Shown: one piece after another, positions 46,716-59,084 of the stretch
How the letters are laid out: every line of letters starts with the position of its first letter
How positions within the stretch are numbered: position 1 is the stretch's first letter
Assembly: GCA_030549495.1 (NCBI GenBank)
Contig: JAUIRK010000014.1
Location: forward strand, 372,001-436,000
Reading direction: 5' to 3'
Source of the DNA: Nectonema munidae
Taxonomy: Eukaryota; Nematomorpha; Nectonematoida; Nectonematidae
DNA: 64,000 nucleotides
Made by a program: the position numbers and the translations under genes
Notes under the pieces: model-generated
What the model was told of the DNA's origin: nothing
Database searches by the model: none
The model's input: the letters and a program-made list of their open reading frames with translations, nothing else

Positions 46716-47916
46716 AAAAGTAGAGGATTTTTAAAGCAACAAACGCTATAATTAACACATTCTATATTCTTTTCTTTCAAAAATTCAATAGGGAAAATGA
46801 ATTGCTAGCCCCAATTGTGAAGGGTCCGTCTGACGTCTAGTATGAGATCTAGTTAACACCCTGGCACATTTTAAAATTATTTGGAATGCAAGAAAATCAA
46901 AAGGAGTTTTTTGAGCTGATAGGCAGATGGGCTTAGTCCTTATTCCCTTCGATGGACGACAATAAAAAAATTAAAGAAAACTTCGCAAAAACTTTTTTTT
47001 TTCTAAATTATGCAAATGTGTGGTATTTTCATTGATGAACCCCATACTTGCAATGTTTGTGAAAACCTAATGATGTTGTGATATCGAAGGAGACATGTAT
47101 ACAGTCTGACCATGTTAAAAAAATTAATACATCAAAACGCAAATGTTCTATGATAAAATGGTTTAAAATTTAATTTTCGGGTTTGAAAACAGAGGATTTT
47201 CTAGAAAGTCACTTGTTTCTAATGCAACATAAAAATAATTAAATTATTATTGAGACTAAAAACTCTCAATTTTAGGATGAGATGAAAATGTAGCACATAT
47301 GTAAAAATTAAAGAGTAAGATTACACAACCGTGGATTGTGGAATCAATCATGATGAATACACGGCATAAAATCACGTCTAAATTACGGCTTGTATGAAGA
47401 AGTGCAGTGATAAAGAGTCGCTCACAATGCTTTGGTGCAGGAGACAAAGCTGAATATTTGTTTAGTCGTTGGCTACCATTCATAGCATATTGAGTTCTAA
47501 AAACAAACACTCAAATTTCTTTTCTCATAGTTATATACAAGTGGCAAAAAATAGTACTTTGTCAGTGAGAATACCTATATTGTTTATTAGCGATAAATAT
47601 TATGTTTACTTACTGATTTAACTAAAAAATTAAAACAAAATAGAGATGGTTCTCATATCCCTAACTAGAGAAAAGTCACTACAAACAAACAATACGGTTC
47701 AAAGATAAGGTCAAAAAACTTTTGAAACGTTACACCAAAAATGATATAAAAGTTAAATGCAACGGTGGATAACCTTGTATCATATAATGTTTTATTATCA
47801 AAAGTAAAAAACAAAGTACAAAAGAAGGTGCAGAGTTTTTATTAAAATATAACAAACTTCCCAATGCATACAGAATTCCCTTCATATGGTTATACCTTGA
47901 TGAGAAGTGTCTGTCG
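46716..47916. other. Intergenic, possible decayed coding traces
   Basis: 46870-46980 on the plus strand reads LFGMQENQKEFFELIGRWA and similar, suggesting an old unrecognised coding remnant. An 84-residue minus-strand frame (47256-47510) has no known motif. The 3' UTR of DNAJC11 occupies the right edge. Confidence 0.3.
47838..47843 (-). terminator. Poly(A) signal of DNAJC11
   Basis: AATAAA on the minus strand about 74 bases after the DNAJC11 stop codon. Confidence 0.55.
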
Positions 47917-49578
47917 TTAACTTGAAACCCTGTGATTTATGTTAGGAATTGAAAGCATTTCGGTATCGTGGACTAAAGCAGAATGCACGGATCCTTTAAA
48001 TTGATATTCAAGGTAAAGATGCTTAGACAATTTCGGGCAAGGATCGTAAAATCCATTTAACTGGAATTTAGGAGAAGAAGCTGGAAGATTCAATTTAGAA
48101 TCAACAATCAAGCACTGTAATGGGATTTTAACATTGATAACATATAAAGATATTTGATCTGGACTTACCTTATTTTTAACACCATCTAAAAACCCATAAA
48201 AAGCTTTAGTTATTATCAAGCCTAAACAAGCTGTTTCTTTTTCTAAACTTTTTTCAAATGTTCTATTTAATAATTTCACCACTTGTTCACTTTCTTCTTT
48301 GTCGACTAAAACCTTTTCTAATTCTTTACTTTCATCTTGATCCAAAGAATCGGAATATGTCCATTTACTAAAAAGATACTTCTCCAATAACATATATCCA
48401 ATTATAGGAACGATAGTTCCATAAATAATTGGAGCAGGTAGGATATCTTCACATAGAGAAATAGGGAAAACAAATTCTTGGAAACAGCGATTTATTTTTA
48501 TTTTCAACCTTATTCCAATTAAAGAATCTATATTCATTTCAGCACTAATCATTGATTTTTCATTAATAACTTTCTGACCACCATAAGTAAGACTAATTCC
48601 TCTTGTTCCAATTTTATATTTATTAAATAAAACTAAATCCATACTATGGAAATTTTTTCCCAAGGTAACTGTCCCAAAACATTCTTCATGACCAAAATGT
48701 AAGGCACCGGTGGTAAAAAAGGATTCTGTGGCGTATCGAAGTTTCATTGAAATATTTAGTGAATTCATACTTAAATGCCATTGTATTGAACCAACTAAAT
48801 GTTGATCTAATTGCATTGTAAGAACAGTTGTTAAAAAGGGAGCGAAACTTTGATTTCGTATATTTATACCACCTGATAAATTCATTGAAATTAATGATGA
48901 AAGATTCAACCAATATGAAATAACCAAACTAGAATGCGGTTTACCGAGTGACAAAACCAATTCAATAGATTTATATGGAGAATATCTTCTTAACCAACTT
49001 AAAAATAAGGACCCACTTGAATCTTTAAACGATGATGAAACGTTTCCACCAATCATAACGGTTGATACTGAATTTGAAGCAAGCTTAACACTTTGTTCTA
49101 ATTGTATTTCTGTAATATTAATAAGGGGTAAAACAGATCCTTCGTTTGTTAAGACATATTCTTCCTCAAATATACTCTTGTAGAGATCTTTTGAATCAAT
49201 TTTAAGGACCATTTTGCTAGATGGTATATAACTCTGAAGAAAATTTTTAATATCTTCCAATTTTTTTAAGGTTTCATATTCCTTTCTTATTTCATCCTTA
49301 GATTTATATTTTTGAGTGATTTGCCATTCATTGAAATAAATATCATTTTCTCCATACATATCATAATATGCTCTTTTAGCAGGATCAATTAGAGTATTAT
49401 AGGCTTTTTGAATATCAGAAAATTTTTTTTTAGCTGTAGGCTCAAGTTGAATGTCAAGATTTTTATCAGGATGAAATATTAAGGTTAGGCGTCTATATGC
49501 ATTTCTAATTTCTTGTTCTGTAGAATTAGTAGAAACATTCAATATTGAATAAAATCTTTTATTATCTTTACAATCCAT
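47917..49578 (-). CDS. DNAJC11: DNAJC11, mitochondrial J-domain protein
   Basis: A single exon of 553 residues (human 559). DNAJC11 associates with the MICOS/SAM machinery (MIB complex) at the mitochondrial membranes and supports cristae organisation. The N-terminal J domain (about residues 8-72) has NKRFYSILNVSTNSTEQEI, the essential HPD in LTLIFHPDKN, and FSDIQKAYNTLIDPAKRAYY. The middle of the protein is a beta-rich region, with SQ..STVMIGGNVSSSF and LTYGGQKVINE aligning with the human order. A hydrophobic segment, APIIYGTIVPIIGYMLLE (about 375-395), precedes a charged helix. The DUF3395 C-terminus has LGLIITKAFYG, VKIPLQCLIVDSKL, GFYDPCPK and LEYQFKGSVHSALV. The start MDCKDNKRF gives a J domain close to the N-terminus, shorter than human by about 10 residues. 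The absence of introns is unusual for this gene, but the frame is fully intact. Confidence 0.95.
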   Translation of the reverse strand: MDCKDNKRFYSILNVSTNSTEQEIRNAYRRLTLIFHPDKNLDIQLEPTAKKKFSDIQKAYNTLIDPAKRAYYDMYGENDIYFNEWQITQKYKSKDEIRKEYETLKKLEDIKNFLQSYIPSSKMVLKIDSKDLYKSIFEEEYVLTNEGSVLPLINITEIQLEQSVKLASNSVSTVMIGGNVSSSFKDSSGSLFLSWLRRYSPYKSIELVLSLGKPHSSLVISYWLNLSSLISMNLSGGINIRNQSFAPFLTTVLTMQLDQHLVGSIQWHLSMNSLNISMKLRYATESFFTTGALHFGHEECFGTVTLGKNFHSMDLVLFNKYKIGTRGISLTYGGQKVINEKSMISAEMNIDSLIGIRLKIKINRCFQEFVFPISLCEDILPAPIIYGTIVPIIGYMLLEKYLFSKWTYSDSLDQDESKELEKVLVDKEESEQVVKLLNRTFEKSLEKETACLGLIITKAFYGFLDGVKNKVSPDQISLYVINVKIPLQCLIVDSKLNLPASSPKFQLNGFYDPCPKLSKHLYLEYQFKGSVHSALVHDTEMLSIPNINHRVSS

Positions 49579-49887
49579 TTTGATTGAAACAAAATTAAAA
49601 CATTATTAGATAATTTTTAACTTTTATACTTTAAATAAAAGGAAGACATTTAAAAGTTAAGGGGGATAAAAAGTTTCTTACAAAAATAGATTAAAATTTA
49701 TCTATTTTTTTAGGTTCTTAACTTAGCCTGTAATTTAAAATATAAATATTCTACTGTTTACAAGCAAAAATGTTTTTAGTGTTTTATTTTTTAAATGAAT
49801 TCAAATTAATACCTATAAAAAAGTAATTCCGAATTAGAAAGTTTAAATAATTTTAAATAGCATATTAAATTACTGTAAACGAATAGA
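49579..49887. other. Upstream region of DNAJC11
   Basis: AT-rich; would hold the promoter of the minus-strand DNAJC11. No motif recognised. Confidence 0.3.
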
Positions 49888-50067
49888 GTCTCGATCGTTG
49901 TTATGGTGTACCTCTCAGCATAATAGTTGGAAAGTCAGTGGATCGATCCTCAAGGCTTCCCAATCTTAAAAAACAAAATCCCAAAAAATGTGATTAACCG
50001 TCTCAGGCATAATACGAGCATCTAGCTTTACGGCTGAAAGTGCTTTGATATCTCCAACCAACCAACC
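49888..50067 (+). mobile_element. tRNA-derived SINE, copy 3
   Basis: Same family as copies at 25857 and 29505: GTTATGGTGTACCTCTCAGC, a diverged B box GGATCGATCC, body with TGTGATTAACCGTCT, end CTTTGATATCTCCAACCAAC. The target duplication GTAAACGAATAGA (49875-49887) / GTAAATGAATGAA (50068-50080) is imperfect, so this is the oldest of the three. Confidence 0.88.
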
Positions 50068-50080
50068 GTAAATGAATGAA

Positions 50081-50599
50081 ATTAGAATTCATATTAAATT
50101 AGATTGAAATTTATTGATCGAACAAAAAAGTAAGCACCTAAAATCTGAATTAAAAATATTGTAATATGTGGAGTAAATTGAAAACAAAATAAAAGATTTG
50201 GTATTGATTAGAAAATTTTTCTACTAGAGATAAAAATTCTAAGCATATTGGTTACAATTGTAAGAACATAAATTAATTAAAAATACCATTAAAATTAACA
50301 TCTATTCATATTATCCTATCTTTACAAAGACATTATAGCCTGTTTCTTAGCCCAAATAAGCTAAACAATGTATTCATTCAAATTATCGAACGTCATTTGA
50401 GTTTCTAATATGGCTTATTTCTTTCCCCAAATAAGCAAATGAAAGTATTAAAATATAATATTATCTAAGTTTATACATTTTTTTACGATATTCATTTTTT
50501 TTATTTTCTGAATAAAAGATTTCTCTTATTGTTCATAACAAGCACCACAAAATTCGTGACCATGGCGCCTACAATGTATTTTAGGAATAAACATAACTG
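50081..50599. other. Gene-free AT-rich stretch
   Basis: No supported gene or repeat boundary. Confidence 0.35.
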
Positions 50600-53217
50600 A
50601 AGAACAATCTAAAACTATTGAAATTGTTTCACTCAAGGTGCCTGCTTTTTGGACCATAAATCCCAAATTTGGTTTGCCCTACCAAAAGCTCAGGTTCCCA
50701 TATAGAAACAACAGGGAATAATCGCAAAAAGTATGGAATACGAGAGTTTCTACTTTTAGCTTTTGTGAATGACTGAAAATCAAAGAGCCGATTTGCTTTC
50801 AGCTTACAATGGCTTGGTGATACAGAACCTTCAGAATTAAGATTCAATGCTATCATTCATAAAAAGTCATACATCATATTTTCTTTTCAAACCTCTTTTT
50901 GAAGCAATTACCATATTCAATTAAAGTTGATTTAGAAAACTCCAAAATAAAGAAAAGCCTAAATATGCTTTACAAGCAGATAAATATTATACTGCTTATA
51001 AACAAAGTCAAAATGTGTCTGTTGAAAATCTGAATTTTAAAAACGAAACATTTGCTGGTATTACGAAAAATATATAAAATTTGCCAAAATATGTAAACTA
51101 ATCCCTAATATAATTTTTCTTTTTAAAAATAGACAAAATTTAACATCGTAAATCACTTTGAAAACGCTGACAAGTTGAAATGACAGATCTTTGTAAGTTA
51201 AAAATTAATACCGTATTGGTAACCAATACCTCACATACAAGGTTTTTCTGCTAATCTTGCTAAAAAAGTGATTTTTTCAAATATCGATTTATTAAGAGTC
51301 TTACCATCATATACCAATTTCTGAAGACAATACAAAAAACAGCAATTATAAATCCTTTCGCTTTATATGAATTCCTTTGCATGCTATTGGGCTTAAAAAT
51401 GAAGCTCAAACTTTCTAAAGTTTAATGGACGCCTCATTTTGCGATTTAGTTGTACATTTGTATATTTGGGTTATATAGTTATAGCAAGCCAAACGGAACA
51501 ATAATATTTAGAAGATATTCGGTTATTTTTACGTCCCTTAAAAGACTCCAATTTTATTATACACAAAGGAAAGTGCGTGTTTGTCAAAGATTCATTAGAT
51601 TTCTCTAGACACAATATCTAGAGACATGGCACTTTTTTATAAGCTTCTAATCTAAAAGCAATACAAGAGTTTGGAAAACCTTCCGTTGTGTAACCAACTA
51701 CAATGGTTTTTAGGAATGGTAAATTTTTACCACTGATTGATTCCACATTGTGAGGACTTCCTTCTCCCTCTTTATGAATTAATCAAAAAAAATGAAAGAA
51801 ACTTTGTTGAAACCCATTAATCAAAGATGCTTAGCTAAATGTTTGCTAACGTGTATATCAGGTTTCGATCATCCTTTATGAAAAGATGAAAATCGCTTTT
51901 CCACAGATTCTTCGAATAATGCAGTACTAGAACTATTAAGCGATGAAACTCGGGAACAAATTTCATTTTTCTGTAGATGGTTGATAAAATCACAGAAGAA
52001 TTATGGCACGTTTGAAGGAGAGTTACATGTAATATATTTGGCGATACCATTTTGGTTAGATCTTTGGAGTTTAAAATTTCAAAATTATTACTGAACATAA
52101 GTCATTAGTAAAAACATTGTCAAACATGAATGATCTTTTAACAGCACGTCAACAAAATATCACAGAATATTCAATTGATATTCACTATATTGAAGGTAAG
52201 AAACATATTTGCAGATTGCCTTTCCACATCATATATTGAAAATATTAAACTAGGAATTCATTAAAAAGCTTTAGCAAATCTATAAAACAAACAAGGTTTA
52301 GGATAAATATAATGATACAAGATCAAGGTTAAAAATCAAATACATCAAAATGTATGATGGACTCTCATTGCTCTGTGATATTTCAACATAATCAGACCAC
52401 TCTTTCCCGAAGAATTTGATAAAAAATAATTTTATATTATTCACAATGTATCCCAAAAAGTTTTCAAAAATACACAAAAAAATTCTCTTTTAAATTTGTT
52501 TTTAAACATTTGATGAGAGAGATAGAACGTTGGATAAGTCAATGCATCGAATGCCAAGCTTCGAAAATACAAAAAACACAAAGCCCCGATCCAACACCTA
52601 AATAGTATTTTTTACTTACATATCTATATAGTGGGCCCGCTTTCACCTTCCTAAGAATTCACTCATATCTTTACTATTAGTGACCTAACAAACCGTTGTT
52701 TCGAGGCAATTCAAATAAAAAAGAAAGGCTCAAGCGTGCTCTTCAGTTTTCATCAAAAACCGGATTTCTCGTTTTGAAGTAGTTCTATATTTTATATCAG
52801 ATAGAGTTCCACAGTTTACTTCATGCATATGTAAAAAAACAGAAAAAATGGGATTGAAGATAAACCAGACAAAAGCCTATCATCCTCAATTAAATGGAAA
52901 GATTGAAAGATTCCTTCAATCTATTAAAAATTCGCTAAAAATTAAGTTGGTAAACAATTGAGTAGAAGAACTTTCTTGTGTACTCTTAGGACTAACTACA
53001 ATTCGAAAAGAATATCTTACATCTCCGGGAGAGATGGTTTATTGAGTGGCTTTAATGCTTCATGGTGAATTTTTACATCAATCAAAAGGAAGTTTAGTAA
53101 ATTTTCATGCAGACGATGTAGGAATAGCAATTGAATGACTTCTACAAACAATTAAAAGACATCATTTAACGAAAAAAACGTTGTATTTTATTACCAGTTG
53201 ATATGAACAGATATTCA
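50600..53217 (+). mobile_element. Ty3/Gypsy LTR retrotransposon fossil
   Basis: Plus-strand traces appear in the expected order: a gag-like phrase near 50640 (PAFWTINPKFGLP), reverse transcriptase near 51360-51480 (IGLKNEAQTFQSLMDA), an RNase H/spacer trace near 52140-52220, an integrase zinc-binding trace near 52520-52580 and an integrase core trace near 52860-52940. It is heavily broken, with many disruptions across all domains, and clearly old. No LTRs were recognised. It abuts the reversed TTAA element at about 53218. Confidence 0.75.
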
Positions 53218-56200
53218 ACCTGAATATTTGACAATCAATGCCAGTTCAAAAGTTTTTTTTCTGATCAAATGATTTGTGATATTTATTTTTCAATTACAAA
53301 AAGTTATCCACTTTTTTCATCTAAAAGACTTTCTCTTTCACGCAAAAGCAAAAAGAAGGACACATTAAATTTAAATTTAAAATTATCTTGATAGTCACAT
53401 ATTGACATCTATTACAATTTTGATAACTCTGACCTATTAAAAATTTTCAGATTTCCTACCCATCTTAGTGAAAGGATAATTTTAATCTTAGCTGAAAATT
53501 TATAGGTTTAAAGGTTTTTTATTTGCAAAAGAGTAGCTTCTTTTTCACCTGTAAAAGTTTTTTTTGAAGCATCTATTTCTTTAATCACACTTTCTCTTTT
53601 CAATTTTTTCAGGTTGCTTCCTTCTCTTTTCAAAAGATTTTATAATGTGTTTTGTTTTTCGTTTCTAAAATAAAAATTTCATACCCATTCAAGAATCACA
53701 CATTGACCTCACAATAACTTCATTCCACTCAATCAACCTCATCCATAACTGGCAGATATCAAACACTCCTTCCGCATCAGATCACTGTTACATTACTTTC
53801 CAATTTCATCTGCAGCCAACTCATTCAAAACACAGAAAAAATCTTCCAACCACTCAAATTTTTTGGACATCATAGCTTCATAAACTAGAACTCAATTTAA
53901 ACAACACCACACTCGTCACCAACTCAATCCCAAATATTGAAGCATCCGCAACATTTATCAATAAAACCATATCATCATGCATTCAAGCATCCACCCCTAA
54001 CCACCCAGAACACAAAAGGCATAACACATACTATTGGAACTCCCAAACTCACACATCTCAAAAAACAACTACGCAGCGCCCTAAAATCTTTAAGAAAATC
54101 ACATTCTACTGCATCCATTGAATCATACTTCAATCTTAAGCGAAAATATAAACATGAAATCAATCAAGCCAAAAGAAAATCATGGACCAAATTTTGTAGC
54201 CAAACTCCCTCTAACCCATGGAACTTATTGAATAAAACAAGAAATACAAAGCAGAACGCCTCTTTACCTCACCTTCATTTCACCACTTGCTTCCCAACTC
54301 AAACACAAACACACACATCGACCCTCACTTCCTTAACATACTATTTCCATCCGACAATGAAAACTCAGACAACACCTTGAGCACCATTATTAGGCAAACT
54401 GTTCATCATAAACTCTCACACAACTCACCAATACCTTTTCAGCCCATTACCAAATCTGAACTTAATCGTACAGTTCACAATATGAAATCAAAATCCTCTC
54501 ATAGTCTAAACCTCATCTCTCCCAGGCACATCAAAAAATCATACCATATCTTACAACCTCATCTCATCAACATTTACAATGCATGTCTAAAATTTAGCTT
54601 TTTTCCAAACATTTGGAAAATTAGCAAGCTAGTGCTAATCCCCAAACCCAACAGAAACATCAACGAAATTAAAAACTGGCGCCCCATCTCGATTCTACCG
54701 TCTCTTGGCAAAGTACTAGAACGAATTTTACGAAAAAGATTACTACACCACATTTGCAGAAAGAATCTCATTCATCCAAATCAATTTGCCTATCTCCCTA
54801 ACAAAAATACTGAAATCGCCCTCTCACGCCTAACTCTCTTCTTGGAAAACACACTAAACCATCGCAAAATTGCAACAACAACCTTTCTTGACATTGATAA
54901 TGCTTTCAACTCTGCGTGGCATCCCGCAATTCTATTCAACTTAATCCAAAACAATTACCCTTTATACCTCAGCAAGTTCATTCAAAGCTATCTCAACAAA
55001 CGCAAACTTATCCTGCATCACAACAACAACACTTACATAAAACAACTCTCGCTCTCTACCCCCAAGGCGGCTGCCTCTCAGACATTTTATGGCTCATCCT
55101 CATCAATCCACTCCTAGATCACATTAATTTCAACTCACACTTCTTACAATGCTACTCTGACGATATTCGCTTTACCTTCTCCAACGACGACCAGGAAACC
55201 AATTTGAACAACGCTACCACCCTTTTGACGAATATTAACTCCATAGCCTCTAAATACAAAATTCAATTTAACCAGAGTAAACTGAACATCATACATTTCA
55301 CTAGGAAAAGAATCTTACCACAACCACTAGTCATGCCCACACCAATCACACTAGTAACCCAAATAAAATATCTCGGAATCATTTTTCAATCAAACCTTAA
55401 ATTCTAAGCACACATCAAAAACCTACACACTAAACTCACGCCTATCATTTTCTCCTTCAAGAAAGCCATCTCCTACAAATGGGGACTAAACCCGAAAATT
55501 TCAAAATATATTTATACATCAATTATTTTACCCATAATTCAATACGGTATCCTCTACTGGGGTTTCTCCCTAAAGCTGCTTAATACTAGAATTATTCTCA
55601 ATAAAATTCACCGTACCTGTCTCCTCACAATCACTAACGCGTATCACACCACACCTACCTCAAAACTTGAACTCCTTACACACACTCTACCAATTCTATA
55701 CAAACTACACTTAACTCTAGTAACACTATACTCGAAAACTTTCAAATCCATGAGCCCCATTCATGTTTTCACCACACCCTACTCAACTTCATCCCTTATA
55801 CTCTCATTTTACGAAACCATATGTGCCAAGTACATACCAAACCTAGCTCACTATTCCATATCATCTGAAATCCATCCAATCTTCCATTTCAACCCTTGAG
55901 ATGAATTACCCTATACATTAACCATATGGAAACATAAAAACATTGCTACCAAACTAATCAAAATGCAACGCATTAATCCCCACTCACCATATAATCGTTT
56001 CATCTTTACTGACGGTTCCAAATCCTCTCACCATGCTACTGGTGCATACGCAACTCATTAACCCCCCTTTTCTCCGAAGTCCTTCACACCGACAACAACA
56101 CTTCATCTTATGAAACAGAAGCGTTAGCAATTTTAGCCGTTTGCAGCCATCTATTAGACAACATCGACACATATTGTCACAACTTTAGTCACATCAATCT

Positions 56201-58040
56201 TTACACAGACGCTCAAAACATTATTAACGATCTCAATCTCAATCATAAAATTCCGCTGTCATGTCATAGCATAGCCACCAAACTCACCCAACTCGCTCAA
56301 CATTTCAACATCACAATCACCTGGTCTCCCGGACATTCTACATGCACGGAAAACAACATAGTGGATCAATTATTCAAAACATCAACATCGAACACAGCCT
56401 CAATTATTGTACCCTCTATCCTGCATCAAATCTTCAACACACACATCCATCCTGAACAATTGGTCATCCCTCAGCATTTCTCCTCCTCTAATCAATTTTG
56501 CGATTAATAATAAAAACATTTTTCTCGCACGCAACTCAATTAGATGGTTCTCTTTTCACTGCCCAACCTATGCTTACTTTTACAAATTCAAACTACACAA
56601 CAATCCACTTTGCCGTTTTGGTTGCACAGAAATAGAAACACCAATACACATCATCCTTCTATGCCCCATCTTTCAAAACATACGAACCAAACTACTCAAA
56701 TTCTGCCACTTATATTTCAATGGTATCCCCAACTCCATTTATGACTTTCTATATCACCCTTCAATCCTCCAAGAACTCTCAATCCTGATAAACACAATAG
56801 AACCAATTCTTAAAGCACACCAAAATCTTATCCCTCCATCACCCAACTCCTAATCTCATATATCACCCCTTTAATACAACACTTCTACATTTCCTTCCTT
56901 TTATTTTTGCTCCTTTAGAACATAACAACTAATTCGATTTTCCGTCACATAGAAACAACCAAGCAAAGCCATCCAAATCATAGCAATACAGCAAGCATAT
57001 CAGCCAGCGCTGGAAAGTGCTTAGAGATTTCCCTCACTCATTCACCCATTCAAGAAAGTACTCTAAGTCAAAATATATTTAAAAAAATTATATTTTTACT
57101 ATATGACTAATATATAACGATTTTCTAAAATTTTTTTACACGAATCATCTTTATATATGTATAATTTTTATTCATGCATCATTAATTCAATTGACACTTC
57201 AGATATTTTTTATCAGTATTCGTCAAAATGGAGTACAGAAAAATTTGCCTTGTCGATTTAGTATACAAAACAGATATTTTATTTAAAATTAAAATATTTT
57301 TGGGGAATTTCAACGTAAGCCGTAAATTTGATTGAAGCTTTCAGATATTTTCAAACCCTAAATGCGAAAACTGGGTCCAAAAATGAAACCAGCTTAGTCA
57401 ATTTGGTATGAAAACAGATATTTTATTTAAATTTCAAAGATATTTCTGTAGACTTTAGACGTAAAGCGCAGATTTTATTGACAGCAGATATTTTGAAACT
57501 TCTAAATGCGAAAACTGAGTTTAAAAATGAAACTAGCATCATCGATTTGGTATAAAACATATATTTCATGTAAAATATGAAACAATATATTTGGAGACTA
57601 TTTTTAGAAATAAACCGCAAATTTGATTAACACTCATAGGTATTTTCAAATCCTAAATGCAAAAACTGAGCCCAGAAATGAAAATAAGATGGTTGATTTG
57701 GTATAAAAACATATATTTAATATAAAATTTGAAGGAATATTTTATTAGATATATTTCTTATCAATCAAAATTTTGATTAACTTATACGTTCAAAATTGTA
57801 TATAATTATGAATTTTCAAGCGAGTATCTAATATAAACACTAAGTTATAAAGTTATCTGTTTATAAAGATATGAAAATTTTGTTGAAAAAGGTGAATTTT
57901 TGATTTTGATTGACAGTTTTGGACATGAGATACTCATACAACTACCATGACTTACTAAAAGATGCAGCTAACAATTTTAGGAAATGTTGCAAAAATTTGA
58001 AGATATACTTCAGCCAATTTTGTACAATTAATTTTTTTAG
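53218..58040 (-). mobile_element. TTAA satellite-bearing element, copy B (reversed, interrupted)
   Basis: 53218-53690 is the reverse complement of about 19700-20110 of copy A, and about 57065-58040 is the reverse complement of the 151 bp array and left part of copy A (17140-19440 region, with fewer units). Both pieces are in the same reversed order, so the LINE between them landed inside the element. The outer array at the left is missing, replaced by the Gypsy fossil. The right end stops at ..TTAGTGAAGG followed by TTAA, lacking the G-rich terminal hairpin. Confidence 0.8.
53695..57060 (+). mobile_element. I-like LINE with EN end, RT, RNase H and CCHC-like tail
   Basis: Its composition is A/C-rich on the plus strand, unlike its surroundings. 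Blocks: the end of an endonuclease domain (HIDLTITSFHSINLI, PSASDHCYITF, about 53725-53820); reverse transcriptase with KLVLIPKPNRNINEIKNWRP, SILPSLGKVLERIL, NQFAYLPNKNTEIAL, LDIDNAFNSAWH, GGCLSDILW and CYSDDIRFTF (54600-55190); LGIIFQSNLKF; RNase H with FTDGSKSS (about 56010), YETEALAILAV and WSPGHSTC (about 56320); and a C-terminal LCRFGCTEIETPIHIILLCP (about 56610-56670). RNase H places it with I/Loa-like clades. It is 5' truncated inside the endonuclease and carries several frameshifts (for example near 54300 and 55060) and stops (for example 55406 and 56060). The 3' tail resembles the repeat in the hAT element at 26.6-27.1 kb. Confidence 0.88.
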
Positions 58041-58060
58041 TGAAGGTTAAAATATTGGGT

Positions 58061-59080
58061 CAGGCATATAGTCAGTAACGTAGCTAGGAATTTTTATTTG
58101 AAGAGGCCAATTGGGGCACTAAACTGTATGTTTACCTATACAAGCTCGGTATAAAATTAAAGTAACACCTTTAGCTTATAACAACTCTACTCTTTGTGCT
58201 AATGAGCTCCTTTATCTACTTGTCTCTTTCTATTTCTTTGTTAAGATTTCTTATTATATTATGGTTAATATTTCTTATCTTCGTACCAATGAGTAATTTT
58301 TTATTATAAATTTGCATACTTATTACAGGCAGATATTTTTTTATGATATCAACAATTTTCCTATATTTTTATTTTATTTTCTTTATATTGTTAGTATAAC
58401 CATTGTAGCATATTGTCAAATAATAATTAATTCATTATTTCATTTTTTAATTTATAAATTTGGGTTTTTTGATGGTCGCGCCGATAACTTAGATGGAGGG
58501 GCCTGGTTCCCAGTGCCCAATAGGTGGCTACTTGAGTGCATCTGGTAGACTTTGAGCTTCGCATTCTTTTATTGATAGTGATAAGTTGAGTATTAGGAGT
58601 TAAAAGTGTAAAAATGATCTGAGAAATGCCCTTAAAACAGTTGCGATACAAATTTGGGTCCTGGAAACTTTTAAAAGGGTCTATATATTCTTTTTTTAAA
58701 TGAAAAAATAAATAATTTCCTATGAATATTACTTTTGGATGACATTGTTAATTCAAAAATTAAAATAAAATAACATATTAGACGACTTTTCATAAAAACG
58801 TGTTTTGAACAATGACATGTGGAAATGTTTCTTTCTTCTATTTATTTTAAACGTTATAATAGCAGTTTTATTAAACAAATTAACTTTCCAATTAGTTTAT
58901 TCATTTTATTGATAATAAATTAAGTGTAAGTAACTTTAATTTTTTAAATTTGTTAGATGATTAAAATAGTGCTATATTTACACATAATATATGTTTGCAT
59001 TTTAAACTTCTAGAAAAAAATTAAAAAAAATTTTGTTTTATGAATACAACTAACACTATGACTAAAAGACTTTATAAAAA
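58061..59080. other. Gene-free stretch with a hAT-like terminus
   Basis: CAGTAACGTAGCTAGGAAT at about 58073 resembles the CAGTGGCGTAGC terminus of the MITE at 9997, with GGGGCACT following, but no right end was found. 58470-58560 is locally GC-rich with no assignable function. Confidence 0.4.
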
Positions 59081-59084
59081 ATAG

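Noticed and set aside
47256-47510. 84-residue minus-strand frame
   Set aside because: Looks non-repetitive but has no family motif and no supporting signals.
54287-54380. Separate genes for the overlapping frames in 53.9-55.4 kb
   Set aside because: They are frame-shifted pieces of one LINE open reading frame.
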